Origin: an uncultured Clostridia bacterium | GTDB taxonomy: Bacteria > Bacillota > Clostridia > TANB77 > CAG-508 | DNA length: 64,000 nucleotides | NCBI GenBank assembly: GCA_934140005.1 | Contig: CAKPBB010000005.1 | Span: 9,131-73,130, forward strand | Direction: 5' to 3' | Shown: one piece after another, positions 9,401 through 19,455 of the stretch | Layout: each line of letters starts with the position of its first letter | How positions within the stretch are numbered: the stretch's first letter is position 1 | The notes under the pieces: model-generated | Database searches by the model: none | The model's input: the letters and a program-made list of their open reading frames with translations, nothing else | What the model was told of the DNA's origin: nothing | Made by a program: the position numbers and the translations under genes

Positions 9401-10352
9401 ATTTTAAATGTTTCATTGCTTCTGATATTATTGCTTTTTTAGCATCTTCTAAATTCATATTGATTGTTGCCCCAGCAGCTCTTATATGTCCTCCGCCACC
9501 AAACATCATACAAACTTCTGATACATCAACATAATCATTTGATCTAAGTGAAATTTTAAAACCTTTATCTCTTTCATGTAAAAATATTGATATTTCAACG
9601 CCTTGAATATTTCTTCCAATTTCAACTATACCTTCATGGTCTCCAGGTTTCATATTTACTCTTTCATCATCTTCTTTTGTTATATATGTAAATGCAATTT
9701 TTCCATCAGCAAAAAATTCTAATCTATCCATTGCCATTTTCTGAATTTCAAATTTAGCAGGTGTCATAATCATCATTGATTCTCTATATATTTTAGAAAC
9801 ATTAACACCTTTTGATAATGCCCAAGCTGCAAATTCAAATGTTTCAGTTGTAATATTACTATTTCTAAAACCATTAGTATCTGTAATAATTCCTGTTAAT
9901 AAACAAGAAGCAATATCTTTTGTTATCTCAATATTTAAATATTCAAAACTTGAAACTAAAATTTGAGCACAAGCTGGTGAAACTTGGTCAGCTATATTAT
10001 AATCTGCAAACATTGCATTTTTTCCATGATGGTCAAATTCTACTGTTACTTTTGCATTTTCAAAATACTTATGAAAAATACTATTTACTCTTTTTAATTC
10101 TGGACAATCTACAACAATTGCCATATCATATTCTTCTAAGCTTCCTTCAGTTTTTATATTTTCAACTCCAGGTAAGAAATTAAAATTTGCTGGGTATTCC
10201 TTCATTATAACTTCTGCTTTTTTTCCCATATTTTGAAGTGCTAAGCACATGCCTAAACTGCTTCCAACTGCATCTCCGTCAGGGCTTTCATGTGCTAAAA
10301 TAACAAATGTTTCTGCATTATTTATCTCTTTTAAAATCTCATCTAATGTCAT
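9399..10352 (-). CDS. nrnA: DHH-family oligoribonuclease / pAp phosphatase NrnA
   Basis: Degrades nanoRNA to mononucleotides and dephosphorylates 3'-phosphoadenosine 5'-phosphate. The 317-residue protein has the DHH signatures: HESPDGDAVGSS near residue 20, VVDCPE, DHHGKN at about 112, and the DHHA1 motif GGGGHIRAAGA near the C-terminus. It directly abuts the rbfA stop codon, as in many Firmicutes where nrnA ends the nusA-infB operon. Confidence 0.95.
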   Translation of the reverse strand: MTLDEILKEINNAETFVILAHESPDGDAVGSSLGMCLALQNMGKKAEVIMKEYPANFNFLPGVENIKTEGSLEEYDMAIVVDCPELKRVNSIFHKYFENAKVTVEFDHHGKNAMFADYNIADQVSPACAQILVSSFEYLNIEITKDIASCLLTGIITDTNGFRNSNITTETFEFAAWALSKGVNVSKIYRESMMIMTPAKFEIQKMAMDRLEFFADGKIAFTYITKEDDERVNMKPGDHEGIVEIGRNIQGVEISIFLHERDKGFKISLRSNDYVDVSEVCMMFGGGGHIRAAGATINMNLEDAKKAIISEAMKHLK

Positions 10353-10730
10353 CTATTTGTCTCCTTCTTCATTTTTCTTTAAATCTTTTGTAATATTTTT
10401 TAAAATTTCATCAATTCTAGAACCATATTCTAATGACTCATCAAATTCAAATATCAATTCTGGAGTTGTTCTTAAGTTTACTCTTTTTGCAACTTCACTT
10501 CTAATATATCCACTTGATTGTTTAAGAATTTTAAGATTTTCTTTTTTGCTCTTTTCATTTATCATACTAACATATACTTTTGCAAATCTTAAATCAGGTG
10601 TTGTTTTAACTCCTGTTACACTTATAAGTCCTGTTAAATGAGGATTTTTTAATTCTAAAGAAATTATATTGCTAATTTCTTTTTTTAATTCCTCATCAAC
10701 TTTATACATTCTATTACTCTTACTTGGCAT
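10353..10730 (-). CDS. rbfA: 30S ribosome-binding factor A
   Basis: Small KH-like protein that binds the 5' helix of 16S rRNA during late 30S assembly. The start is placed at MPSKSNRMYK because the family begins with a short MxxxRxxRV-like stretch; an upstream ATG at 10751 is in frame, and neither has a strong ribosome binding site. Conserved segments are LTGLISVTGV, DLRFAKVYVS and TTPELIFEFDES. About 125 residues, normal for the family. A hairpin precedes it in the infB-rbfA gap. Confidence 0.93.
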   Translation of the reverse strand: MPSKSNRMYKVDEELKKEISNIISLELKNPHLTGLISVTGVKTTPDLRFAKVYVSMINEKSKKENLKILKQSSGYIRSEVAKRVNLRTTPELIFEFDESLEYGSRIDEILKNITKDLKKNEEGDK

Positions 10731-10760
10731 ATATTTACATATATAGAACATAATCTAAAT

Positions 10761-10793
10761 CTTAATATACTAGGAAGTCCCTAGTATATTAAG
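10761..10793 (-). terminator. long hairpin between infB and rbfA
   Basis: A 14-bp perfect stem (CTTAATATACTAGG / CCTAGTATATTAAG) with a 5-base loop fills the infB-rbfA gap. The minus strand lacks a long T run after it, so it may attenuate or act as an mRNA processing/stability element rather than fully terminate. Confidence 0.55.
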
Positions 10794-10842
10794 ACAAATA
10801 TTTTAATTATACTAGTTCTATATAATTTCTCCTTTCTTAGAA

Positions 10843-13680
10843 CTATTTTACTTCTTCCATAACATAAACTTCTAAAATATCATCTTCTTTTATGTCATTG
10901 AATTTTTCAATTTGTAAACCACATTCATATCCTGTTGATACTTCTTTAACATCATCTTTAAATCTTTTTAAAGATATAAGTTTTCCATCATGTATAACTA
11001 TATTATCACGAATTATACGAATTCCAGCATTTCTAGAAACTTTACCACTAGTTACATAAGCACCAGCAATTGTTCCAACATTTGAAACTTTGAATGTTTG
11101 TCTTACTTGAGCTGTACCAATTACAACTTCTTTGTAAACTGGGTCTAGTAATCCCTTCATTGCAGCTTCAACATCATTTATTGCATCATAAATTACAGAA
11201 TATGTTTTAATTTCAACTTTTTCTTTATCTGCTATTGATTTTGCAAGTAATCCAGGTCTTACATTAAATGCAATAATAATTGCATTTGATACTTTTGCAA
11301 GTGTTACATCTGATTCTGTAACTCCACCAACATTTGAATGAATTACTGATACTTTTACTTCATTATTAGATAGTTTTTCTAATGATTGTTTTAAAGCTTC
11401 AACAGAACCTTGAACATCTGCTTTTACAATTAAGTTCAATTGTTTTAAGTTTTCACTTTCAATCTTATTAAATAAATCATCTAATGTTACTGCGCTACTC
11501 TTTGAAAGTTCTTTTTCTCTTTCTTCAATTCTTCTCTTTTCAATTAAATGTTTAGCAGTTTTTTCATCTTTAACCTCATAGAATATATCTCCAGATTGAG
11601 GTACTGATGTTAGACCTGTAATCTCAACTGGTGTTGATGGTCCTGCTGATTTTACTTTTTTACCTTTATAGTCTTGCATTGTACGAATTCTACCAATTGT
11701 TGAACCAACAATAATTGTATCTCCAACATCTAGTTTTCCTCTTTGTACAAGCATAGTTGCAACTGGTCCTTTATTCTTATCTAGTTTTGCTTCGATAACA
11801 GTACCTTTTGCTTGTTTATTTGGATTAGCTTTTAACTCTAACATATCAGCTTCTAGTAATACCATTTCTAATAAGTTATCAATACCTTCATGCTTTTTAG
11901 CAGATATTGGAACATATATTGTAGAGCCACCCCATTCTTCTGGTACTAACTCATATTTCATCAATTCTTGTTGTACTTTTTCAAAGTTAGCATCTGGTAA
12001 ATCCATCTTATTTACAGCAACTATAATTGGGATATTAGCTGCTTTAGCATGGTTAATAGCTTCAACAGTTTGAGGCATTACACCATCATTTGCTGCAACA
12101 ACTAGTATAGCAATATCTGTAATCATAGCACCTCTTGCACGCATACTTGTAAAAGCTTCGTGTCCTGGTGTATCTAAGAAAGTAATATCTCTTCCATTTA
12201 TTTTTACTTGATAAGCACCTATATGTTGTGTAATACCACCAGATTCACCTTCAATTACATTAGTACTACGAATTGCATCTAATAAAGAAGTTTTTCCATG
12301 ATCTACGTGTCCCATTACAACTATAACAGGTGGTCTTGTTTGTAATTCTTCTTCTTTATCCTCTGTTTCATCGATTAAGATATCTTCATCTGTAACAATA
12401 TTTTTCTTTGTTGCATTTATTCCATATTCTTGAGCTATTAAATATGCTGTATCAAAATCTAATTCATTATTGATAGTAGCCATAATTCCTAAATTTAATA
12501 ATTTCTTAATTACATCACTACTTGTAATCTTCATTTCAGAAGCTAAGTCTTTTACTGTTATTGTTTCAGGAATTGTTATTTCTGTAAGTTTAAATATTTT
12601 TTGCTTATTTCTCTTTTCATTTTTTTGAAGCTTCTTTTTACTTCTTCTACCTCTTTCTGTACTTAAATCATAATAGTCTAGCATGTCTCCTTCACTAAAC
12701 ATATTAGATAATTTATTTTGTTTCTTTAAACTCTTTAATTTTCCTGAATCAAAATCATTTGAATCATTTTTCTTTGTTTTTTTAGGTTTTTGTTCTTCTT
12801 GTTTTTGATTTTGTTTCATTTTTTCTTTAACTTTATTGCCATATTCCCTAACATTTTCTTTTTCAGGAATCTCTACTTCTATAATATCTTTAATCTTTCT
12901 TTCAATTCCTCTTTCATTGCTTCTCTCATTTAAATCACGTCTTTGACCATTTCTATTATCATTTCTATTTTCATTTCTGAAACCATTATTTCTTCTTTGA
13001 TTATTGAAGTTATTACCTTGTTCATTATTTTTATTATAACCATTATTATTTCTATTATAATTATTTCTATGAGAAAAACCATTATCTCTTCTATCGTTAT
13101 TGTAGTTTCTTTCTCCATTATTATTTCTGTCATTGTTATAATTTCTTCCAAAGTTTCTGTTGTTTTGTGAGTAAGGTTGTTTTCTATCATCAAATCTTTT
13201 TTCTTCATTTCTTCTTTCTTCTGGTTTCTTCTCAGTTGTTTTTGTTTCTACTTTTTCTTCACTCACTACAGATTTAGGTTTTACTTCTGCTGTAACTTTT
13301 TCAATTACTTTTTCTTCAACTTTTTTAGTTTCTGTAGCTTTTTCTACTTTCTCTACTTTTTCAACTTTAACTTCTTTTTTCTCTACAACTTTTTCTTTTT
13401 TTGGTTCTTCTTTCTTTTTTAATCCAAATAATTCATCTACTGTTAATGGTTTTGTAGGTTTGTTTCTATATACTATATTAAAATCTTTATTTCTATTTTT
13501 CTCTACAAATCCTACTTCTTTACTTCTTGCTTGTTCTCTTTTTCTTTTATCTTCTTCTAATCTTTTTTGTTCTTCATCTTCATTTACAGTTACAGACCTT
13601 CTGATAATAAATGGTTGCTCTGAATTCTTTTTTTCTTTTTTATTTTCCATAGACTCTGTTCTTGAAACTCCTTTAATCAA
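10843..13680 (-). CDS. infB: translation initiation factor IF-2
   Basis: GTPase that brings fMet-tRNA to the 30S subunit. The G domain carries [14 protein letters not shown] (about residue 456), DTPGHEAF and NKMDLPDAN; the C-terminal domains II-IV follow. The 945-residue length comes from a long N-terminal region: a Lys/Glu/Val repeat stretch ([10 protein letters not shown]) and then about 90 residues dominated by Asn, Arg and Gly, before the conserved IF2_N domain ([17 protein letters not shown]). The start could be the TTG at 13680 or the ATG at 13650; neither has an ideal ribosome binding site. Part of the nusA operon. Confidence 0.97.
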   Translation of the reverse strand: MIKGVSRTESMENKKEKKNSEQPFIIRRSVTVNEDEEQKRLEEDKRKREQARSKEVGFVEKNRNKDFNIVYRNKPTKPLTVDELFGLKKKEEPKKEKVVEKKEVKVEKVEKVEKATETKKVEEKVIEKVTAEVKPKSVVSEEKVETKTTEKKPEERRNEEKRFDDRKQPYSQNNRNFGRNYNNDRNNNGERNYNNDRRDNGFSHRNNYNRNNNGYNKNNEQGNNFNNQRRNNGFRNENRNDNRNGQRRDLNERSNERGIERKIKDIIEVEIPEKENVREYGNKVKEKMKQNQKQEEQKPKKTKKNDSNDFDSGKLKSLKKQNKLSNMFSEGDMLDYYDLSTERGRRSKKKLQKNEKRNKQKIFKLTEITIPETITVKDLASEMKITSSDVIKKLLNLGIMATINNELDFDTAYLIAQEYGINATKKNIVTDEDILIDETEDKEEELQTRPPVIVVMGHVDHGKTSLLDAIRSTNVIEGESGGITQHIGAYQVKINGRDITFLDTPGHEAFTSMRARGAMITDIAILVVAANDGVMPQTVEAINHAKAANIPIIVAVNKMDLPDANFEKVQQELMKYELVPEEWGGSTIYVPISAKKHEGIDNLLEMVLLEADMLELKANPNKQAKGTVIEAKLDKNKGPVATMLVQRGKLDVGDTIIVGSTIGRIRTMQDYKGKKVKSAGPSTPVEITGLTSVPQSGDIFYEVKDEKTAKHLIEKRRIEEREKELSKSSAVTLDDLFNKIESENLKQLNLIVKADVQGSVEALKQSLEKLSNNEVKVSVIHSNVGGVTESDVTLAKVSNAIIIAFNVRPGLLAKSIADKEKVEIKTYSVIYDAINDVEAAMKGLLDPVYKEVVIGTAQVRQTFKVSNVGTIAGAYVTSGKVSRNAGIRIIRDNIVIHDGKLISLKRFKDDVKEVSTGYECGLQIEKFNDIKEDDILEVYVMEEVK

Positions 13681-13693
13681 ATTTTCTAACTTA

Positions 13694-14002
13694 TTACTCT
13701 TCTCTTATGTATTTATTTTTAATAGCTTCAGCAAAATTTTTATCTTCTATTGCTATTATTGCTTTATTAACTTTTCCAATTGCTTTACTATTATCAAATA
13801 TTGTTCCGAAAATCATATATGGTATATTTTTTTTATTTGCAATATCAATTATTTTCTTTTTACTTTTCTCTGATGTATCTTCTGCAATTATAATCAATTT
13901 TACTTTTTGCTTTGCTATTTTATCAAGTACTGCTTCTGTTCCAAATGAAACTTTTCCAGCTCTTGTACACAATCCTAATAAACCATATATCTTATTTTCC
14001 AT
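13694..14002 (-). CDS. L7Ae-family ribosomal protein YlxQ
   Basis: Small RNA-binding protein of the L7Ae/L30e/S12e/Gadd45 fold, about 102 residues, found between ylxR and infB in many Firmicutes. Visible features are [17 protein letters not shown] at the N-terminus and the [16 protein letters not shown] segment. It probably binds kink-turn RNA, but its target is not known. It starts within the end of ylxR (11-base overlap), indicating translational coupling. Confidence 0.9.
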   Translation of the reverse strand: MENKIYGLLGLCTRAGKVSFGTEAVLDKIAKQKVKLIIIAEDTSEKSKKKIIDIANKKNIPYMIFGTIFDNSKAIGKVNKAIIAIEDKNFAEAIKNKYIREE

Positions 14003-14252
14003 TGATTGTACTCCTTATTTCTTCGTAAAATTCATTTTGAACAGGAATTTCTAAAATTCTTTCTAATCTTTTAGATTTTATAAGTTTATTTAAGCAATTT
14101 TCGTTTTTACAAATATATGCTCCTCGGCCATTTTTCTTTCCTGTTAAATCTATTTCTATATTGCCTTCGACTGTTCTTACTATTCTTAATAAGTCATTCT
14201 TTTCTTTTTGTTCATTGCAAGAAATACATCTTCTTAATGGTTGTTTTTTCAA
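13992..14252 (-). CDS. rnpM: YlxR/RnpM family RNA-binding protein
   Basis: 86-residue DUF448 protein with the hallmark RRCISCNEQKEK at the N-terminus and the GRGAYIC motif. In Bacillus the family has been linked to RNase P regulation (RnpM). It lies between nusA and the L7Ae-like gene, the standard position. Four cysteines (CISC and CKNENC) could form a metal site. Confidence 0.93.
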   Translation of the reverse strand: MKKQPLRRCISCNEQKEKNDLLRIVRTVEGNIEIDLTGKKNGRGAYICKNENCLNKLIKSKRLERILEIPVQNEFYEEIRSTINGK

Positions 14253-14280
14253 AATTTCCCTCTCCTAAATAATATAAATA

Positions 14281-15408
14281 TTATTCTTCTACATTCTCAT
14301 TTTCTTCATTTACATCTTCTGATGTTTCATTTTCTTCATTAGCTTTTTGAGCTAACATTTCTCTAAATTGTGATTCTGATTTAATATCTATTTTCCAATT
14401 AGTTAATTTTGCTGCTAATCTTGCATTTTGTCCAGATTTTCCTATTGCTAATGATAATTGATCATCTGGAACTATAACTTGTGCAAATTTTTCCTCTTCT
14501 TTTGCATCAACTGCCATAACTTGTGCTGGTAATAATGCAGCAGCAATATATATTGATGGATCTTCATTCCACTCAATAACATCAATTTTTTCACCGTGTA
14601 ATTCATTGATAATATTTTGAATTCTTACACCTTTTTGTCCAACACAAGAACCTACTGGATCTATATTTTCATTTTTTGAATAAACTGCAACTTTACTTCT
14701 TGAACCAGCATCTCTTGAAACACTTTTAATTTCGATTAGACCTTCATAAATTTCTGGTATTTCAAATTCAAATAATTTTCTTACAAAATCAGGATGACTT
14801 CTTGAAACTATTACTTGTGGATTGCCTTTTATTTCTTTTTTTACAGATACAACATATCCTCTAATTTTATCATTTACTTTATAATGTTCTGTTGGCACTT
14901 GCTCTTTTGCTGTCATTATACCTTCTAATTTTCCTAAATCTAAAACAACTAATCCATCATCTACTTTTTGAATAATACCTGTAACAATTTCACCTGTTTT
15001 ATCATGATATTCATTATATATGATATCTCTTTCTGCTTCTCTTATTTTTTGTACTACAACTTGCTTTGCAGTTTGTGCTGCAATTCTACCAAAGTCTTTT
15101 GGTACGATTTCCAAATCAACTGTTTCTCCAATTTCAGCTTTAGGATTGATTTGTCTAGCTTCATCAATACTTATTTCTAATAATGGATCTTCTGATTTTT
15201 CAACAACTTCTCTTACAGAATAAATATGAATATCTCCTGTTTCTTGATTGATTGTAACCTTAACATTATCAACTGAATCAAAGTTTTTCTTATATGCTGA
15301 AACTAAAGCTCCTTCTAATGATTCAATAAGATAATCCTTCTTTATTCCCCTTTCTTTTTCTAGTTCGTCCATTGCTCCAATTAGTTCTTTAACATCAATG
15401 TTCTTCAT
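14281..15408 (-). CDS. nusA: transcription termination/antitermination protein NusA
   Basis: Binds RNA polymerase and nascent RNA to control pausing, termination and antitermination. The 375-residue protein has the N-terminal NusA domain, an S1 domain (GEIVTGIIQKVDDGLVVLDL) and two KH domains (DPVGSCVGQKGVRIQNI; LSLAIGKSGQNARLAAKLT), then a short acidic tail. It lacks the acidic repeats of proteobacterial NusA, as usual in Firmicutes. The start was set at MKNIDVKEL because GGGAGG lies at proper spacing, although an in-frame upstream start overlaps rimP. Confidence 0.97.
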   Translation of the reverse strand: MKNIDVKELIGAMDELEKERGIKKDYLIESLEGALVSAYKKNFDSVDNVKVTINQETGDIHIYSVREVVEKSEDPLLEISIDEARQINPKAEIGETVDLEIVPKDFGRIAAQTAKQVVVQKIREAERDIIYNEYHDKTGEIVTGIIQKVDDGLVVLDLGKLEGIMTAKEQVPTEHYKVNDKIRGYVVSVKKEIKGNPQVIVSRSHPDFVRKLFEFEIPEIYEGLIEIKSVSRDAGSRSKVAVYSKNENIDPVGSCVGQKGVRIQNIINELHGEKIDVIEWNEDPSIYIAAALLPAQVMAVDAKEEEKFAQVIVPDDQLSLAIGKSGQNARLAAKLTNWKIDIKSESQFREMLAQKANEENETSEDVNEENENVEE

Positions 15409-15425
15409 TTTTCTAAATTCCTCCC

Positions 15426-15893
15426 TTACCATTCATATATAGTCTTTGCTAATGCTATATTTTTTAAATCTATATTGATATTTTTATTATCCATCTCTAA
15501 TATAATTTCATTATCATTATATTCTTTCAAGACACCAATTAACTCTTTTTCTTTGTCAATTGCTTTAAATAGTTTTATACTTATTTCATTGCCTATCTGT
15601 TTTAAAAAATGTTCTTTTTTTCTCAAAACTCTCTCTAAACCTGGTGAAGAAACTTCTAAATAATATTGTTCTTTTATGTAATCTTCTTCATCCAATATAT
15701 CTGTAATAGCATTATTCACTATTTCACAATCATTTATGTCTATAGTTCCATCTTTATCAATAATAATCCTTAAATAATAATCTTTACCTTCCTTTACATA
15801 TTGAACATCATATAATTCATAGTTCAAATTTTCGATAATTGGTTTTAATCTTTTTTCAACTTTGCTTTCAATGCTATTTACAGCCACAGACAT
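15426..15893 (-). CDS. rimP: ribosome maturation factor RimP
   Basis: Assists 30S subunit assembly, binding S12 in other bacteria. The 155 residues show LNYELYDVQYVKEGKDYYLR, the ISDLDDCE-like segment IDINDCEIVNNAITDILD, and YLEVSSPGLERVLR. It is the first gene of the nusA operon, with an AGGAGG-like site upstream. Confidence 0.96.
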   Translation of the reverse strand: MSVAVNSIESKVEKRLKPIIENLNYELYDVQYVKEGKDYYLRIIIDKDGTIDINDCEIVNNAITDILDEEDYIKEQYYLEVSSPGLERVLRKKEHFLKQIGNEISIKLFKAIDKEKELIGVLKEYNDNEIILEMDNKNINIDLKNIALAKTIYEW

Positions 15894-15919
15894 ACCTCCT
15901 ATTTATACTTTTACAAAAT

Positions 15920-15945
15920 GAAGAGTGGGATAATTCCCACTCTTC
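15920..15945 (-). promoter_or_regulatory. leader hairpin upstream of rimP
   Basis: Perfect 11-bp stem (GAAGAGTGGGA / TCCCACTCTTC) with a 4-base loop, located in the transcribed leader between the promoter and rimP. It lacks a T run, so it is not a standard terminator. It may stabilise the mRNA or bind a protein such as NusA; the function is inferred only from position. Confidence 0.6.
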
Positions 15946-15970
15946 GTGTAAACATTTTTAAGATATTTAT

Positions 15971-15999
15971 ATTTTACCATAAAAATCAAGTAATTGCAA
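15971..15999 (-). promoter_or_regulatory. sigma-A-type promoter of the rimP-nusA-infB operon
   Basis: On the minus strand TTGCAA and TAAAAT are separated by exactly 17 bases, about 75 bases before the rimP start. The spacing and both hexamers are close to consensus. Confidence 0.75.
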
Positions 16000-16074
16000 G
16001 TGTTTTTTTATTTTTATTGCATTTAACTTTTCACTTGACAATTTTAGTCTATTATCCTATTTAATTTTAAAAAT

Positions 16075-18108
16075 TCAATCTAATATAGCTGAAGTATCTA
16101 CATATTCTATAATTCTGTTAATTTCATTTGTCATTGTGTCTTGATATACTGGCTCACTTTCTTCTTCTGGCAAATCATATCCATATTTGTTTAAGAAACG
16201 ATATGTTTCTATCTCTATTAATTCTTGCTTTGTAACTTTTTTCAAATCAATTGGTAAGTTTTTAGCTTCTTTTTTTTCTATTATTTCTTGAACTTTACTG
16301 TCTGAAATAACAAAGTTTTTCTTTAATTCTTGTTCTAAAGCAATTAAATCCGCCACATCATCCTCAACTAGTTCATCATCTTCATTATCATTTCTAAACA
16401 TTTCAATTTCAGCTACCAATTCATGAATACTATAATTTTTTGATAATTCCAATTTTTTTGAAAGAGTTTTTCTTATTGCATTTTGTCTCACTTCTATTTG
16501 CTCTAACATATATTCATCAATTTTATTTCTTCCAGTAAACATACCTATAATTCGCTTTATTGCGCTCTTTTCTTCTATAATCTCTATATCATCTTTTAAT
16601 TTTTTTAATTCAGCTTCACCTCTAATATTTAATATAGTTTGAGCTATGCCACGTTTTAGTTCATTTTCTTCAATTATTGCCATCTCATCAAATCTAGTGA
16701 TTCTTGATTTACCTATTAGTGTTTTAGGATTATTTAAGTAATTCATTAATGTACTTATTTGTATGTTAATTTTTGAAATCTCTAATAGCTTTTGATCTAA
16801 TATTATTCTATCAACTTTTTCACAAACTTCATTTACTTTATCTTGAATTGCTATAATTTTATTTTTTAATTCTTCAGCAGTTTTTTTCATTTCGAAACAA
16901 TTATTTAAAGCAGAATATGTAGTACCTAAAAAGCCTGCTATTTTTGCATAATTCTGTTGCTTAGATATAAGTATTTCTATCTCTTCTATAATATTTTGGA
17001 CAGAAATCAAATTTTCTTCGCATTCTTCTTTTACCATATTAGTAATTTCTTCTAAATTTTTCTCATCTTTTTCTTCTTGTTTTTTCTTTATTTCTTCTTC
17101 TAATTTTTCCATTTTAGAATTACTTATTTCATTTAAAACTTTTTCTTTAACTTGGTATTGTTCTTCCATCTCTTTACATTCAGACATTAAGTATACAGCA
17201 AGAGATTTCTTCCAATTAGTTATAAATTCACTTTCACTTTTTCTTTTTTGAAAAACTGTAGTTGCATTTTCTTTTAAATTATCTAATTCCATATTAACTC
17301 TATCAATATTTTCTAGTTCTTCTGTTTTCTCTTTTTCAGAAATGCCTAATTGTTCTTTTTTTTCTAATTCGTCTCCATATTTACTAACAAGTTGCTCTAA
17401 TTTTCTAAGATTTTCATAATTATTTTTATTAGTTTTCTCAAGTTCTACACATTTTTTAATCTTTTCATTTATCAAGTCTGCATTTGTAACAAGATATGTA
17501 TATAATCCTGTTTTCTCAATTTCATTCATTTTTACAAGTTCTTGTTTTTCCAAATACAAATTATATATTCTTAAAATTTTACCATTAGCTAACTCTTTTT
17601 GTCCTTTTTCCTCAAACTTTTTTAGTTTAGTAAATGGAGAAATTATGATTTCTTCTTCAACATTAGAATTTCCAAGAACATTTTCTAATTCTATATATGG
17701 TATATTTCTATCACCAATTATATTTATAACAGCAGGCATATCATATTTGCCACTTTCCATTAGCTCAATTTTCTCTTTATGTGCTGTTGCAAAAATAAAT
17801 TTATCTATATAAACTTCATTTTTTATTTTATTAACTTCTTCAAGACTAGTATATTTAGAAAAACTCCAGTCCTTTTTATCAATTTTCTTATAGTACATTT
17901 TCAAAATGATTGAATATACATTTTTTAATGCTTGTATATTTTTTATAACATTCATTTTACTATACATATTTTCATCTTTTTCATTTTCAGCAAATTGCTT
18001 AATATCAACTTCTGCATCACTAGTAAGCATCATATTAATTACATTTTTAGAAAATGTTTTGTATAGTCTTAGCACTTCAATTTCTTCATTTGTTAAATCT
18101 TTTTCCAT
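16075..18108 (-). CDS. large coiled-coil protein with a possible degenerate ADP-ribosyltransferase-like N-terminus
   Basis: Not a family I recognise with certainty. 677 residues, no signal peptide or membrane segment; the start is MEKDL after GAGGTGA. The first roughly 190 residues are globular, and from about 200 to 600 the protein is dominated by charged, coiled-coil-like helices. In the N-terminal part, FIFATAH (about 104-110), then PYIELENVLGNSN and EEEIIISPFT (151-160), resemble the strand-STS and E-x-E/SPF pattern of ADP-ribosyltransferase folds, but the Ser-Thr-Ser motif reads ATA and no clear Arg motif is seen. If the fold is right, the enzyme is probably inactive or altered. The C-terminus is acidic. 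It stands alone between the nusA operon and the dehydrogenase gene. Confidence 0.6.
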   Translation of the reverse strand: MEKDLTNEEIEVLRLYKTFSKNVINMMLTSDAEVDIKQFAENEKDENMYSKMNVIKNIQALKNVYSIILKMYYKKIDKKDWSFSKYTSLEEVNKIKNEVYIDKFIFATAHKEKIELMESGKYDMPAVINIIGDRNIPYIELENVLGNSNVEEEIIISPFTKLKKFEEKGQKELANGKILRIYNLYLEKQELVKMNEIEKTGLYTYLVTNADLINEKIKKCVELEKTNKNNYENLRKLEQLVSKYGDELEKKEQLGISEKEKTEELENIDRVNMELDNLKENATTVFQKRKSESEFITNWKKSLAVYLMSECKEMEEQYQVKEKVLNEISNSKMEKLEEEIKKKQEEKDEKNLEEITNMVKEECEENLISVQNIIEEIEILISKQQNYAKIAGFLGTTYSALNNCFEMKKTAEELKNKIIAIQDKVNEVCEKVDRIILDQKLLEISKINIQISTLMNYLNNPKTLIGKSRITRFDEMAIIEENELKRGIAQTILNIRGEAELKKLKDDIEIIEEKSAIKRIIGMFTGRNKIDEYMLEQIEVRQNAIRKTLSKKLELSKNYSIHELVAEIEMFRNDNEDDELVEDDVADLIALEQELKKNFVISDSKVQEIIEKKEAKNLPIDLKKVTKQELIEIETYRFLNKYGYDLPEEESEPVYQDTMTNEINRIIEYVDTSAILD

Positions 18109-18188
18109 ATATGAAATCACCTCATATTTTATTCGGTATAATTTTATCATTTATATATTTTTTTTGCAACAAATTCATAACAATTTAT

Positions 18189-18236
18189 AAAAGAACATTA
18201 TAATATCTTTATAAAAAATACTATAATGTTCTTTTT
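18189..18236 (-). terminator. terminator after the diaminopentanoate-dehydrogenase-like gene
   Basis: AAAAGAACATTATA / TATAATGTTCTTTT arms with a T/A-rich flank on both strands, directly downstream of the gene stop. Confidence 0.75.
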
Positions 18237-18246
18237 TATATTTTAA

Positions 18247-19308
18247 TTATTTAATAATTGTCTTTTTAAAGTTTAATTCTCCAATTTCTTCAGTTGGTAT
18301 ATAACCTGGTTTTGAGTTTATAACATCTGGTATTCTGTTTACAATAGTTGCACAAGTTAATTCAACAGTATTTGGCTTTTCTACTGTAATTGTAGTTGTA
18401 GGTTCTCCTTCAATTGTCCAAACATTTTTATCAAATTCATCTGGTGCATATACTTTACCTATACACTCTGTTTCTATTGTAATTCCTTCTTCTGTTTCAG
18501 TTGTAACCACAGCACTCATGCCAGTTGCATCACCTGATTTCACAGTCATATTTAAAGTACTTGAATAAATATCTCCATTATGCGTTTGTGGCACACATTT
18601 TTGAGTCTGACTTTTTACAGTAAGTCCAAGTTTTGCACACAACCAGCCATTTACATTCCACATATAAGATGGCATAAACTCACCATTTTCAATTATTTTT
18701 TGACGTGCTTCTGCTGAAATTCTATCTGCTGATGCAACCTTTTCATCAAATTCAGATAATGTTAATCCTGCTCCATGTGCTTCAGCTAATGCTATACCAT
18801 ATTCTTCAACATTATAACTTGAACTACCTTTAATTTTCTTGATAGTTTGAGTTGAACCTGCTATTGAACTAACTAGTTGTCCCCAATATATATCTTGATA
18901 TCCACTACCTGTAATTGTACAATTATTCTTTTTAGCTGTTTCATCTATTTTTTTAGTTAAGTTTGGATGTGAATTTAACGGATAAAATGCTTCCTCACAA
19001 GTTGTTATTGCATTTATTCCTAGTTCCGCACATAACATAAGTGGTTCTTCAAGTTCTGCTATTAAACTTCTAGTAGTTACGATACAAATATCTGGCTTAG
19101 TAGTTTCAAGTAATTTTCTTGCATCTTTTGCATTTATAACAGTAACTTCCTTTTTTTCTGTTCCTAAAATATCTCCAATATCTTTTCCTATAACATCTGG
19201 ATTTACATCAATTGCGCCTACAATTTCAATACCTTTTTCAAGCATATATCGCATTGTATATAATGACATTTTTCCAACACCATACTGCACAGCTTTTACT
19301 CTTTCCAT
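18247..19308 (-). CDS. 2,4-diaminopentanoate dehydrogenase-like NAD(P)-binding oxidoreductase
   Basis: 353 residues. The N-terminal Rossmann motif VQYGVGKMSLYTMRYMLEKG and the dihydrodipicolinate-reductase-type layout match the family of 2,4-diaminopentanoate dehydrogenase (ornithine fermentation, acting on a product of the OraE/OraS mutase pathway). In-frame features include GADTxxTT-like ITTCEEAFYPL and GSGYQDIYWG. The start at MERVKAVQYG follows AAGGAG. No other ornithine-degradation gene is near, so the substrate is uncertain; an NAD(P)H-dependent amine dehydrogenase of another pathway is possible. Confidence 0.75.
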   Translation of the reverse strand: MERVKAVQYGVGKMSLYTMRYMLEKGIEIVGAIDVNPDVIGKDIGDILGTEKKEVTVINAKDARKLLETTKPDICIVTTRSLIAELEEPLMLCAELGINAITTCEEAFYPLNSHPNLTKKIDETAKKNNCTITGSGYQDIYWGQLVSSIAGSTQTIKKIKGSSSYNVEEYGIALAEAHGAGLTLSEFDEKVASADRISAEARQKIIENGEFMPSYMWNVNGWLCAKLGLTVKSQTQKCVPQTHNGDIYSSTLNMTVKSGDATGMSAVVTTETEEGITIETECIGKVYAPDEFDKNVWTIEGEPTTTITVEKPNTVELTCATIVNRIPDVINSKPGYIPTEEIGELNFKKTIIK

Positions 19309-19455
19309 AAAATCTCCTTTCATATTTAAAATTTTATACTTTAATAAAATTTCGTTTATGGTAATTATTTCCAAAACAAAATTAAATTATTCATGCGTTT
19401 CATTAAATTTTTCATATTTTATAAGATTTGCTACTTATTTATACTCTAATATAAT

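Noticed and set aside
12930..13422. Ile- and Phe-rich frames on both strands inside infB
   Set aside because: Shadows of the low-complexity Asn/Arg and Lys/Glu/Val coding region.
16035..16062. TTGACA on the plus strand as a promoter
   Set aside because: The matching -10 is poor and it faces the end of a minus-strand gene.
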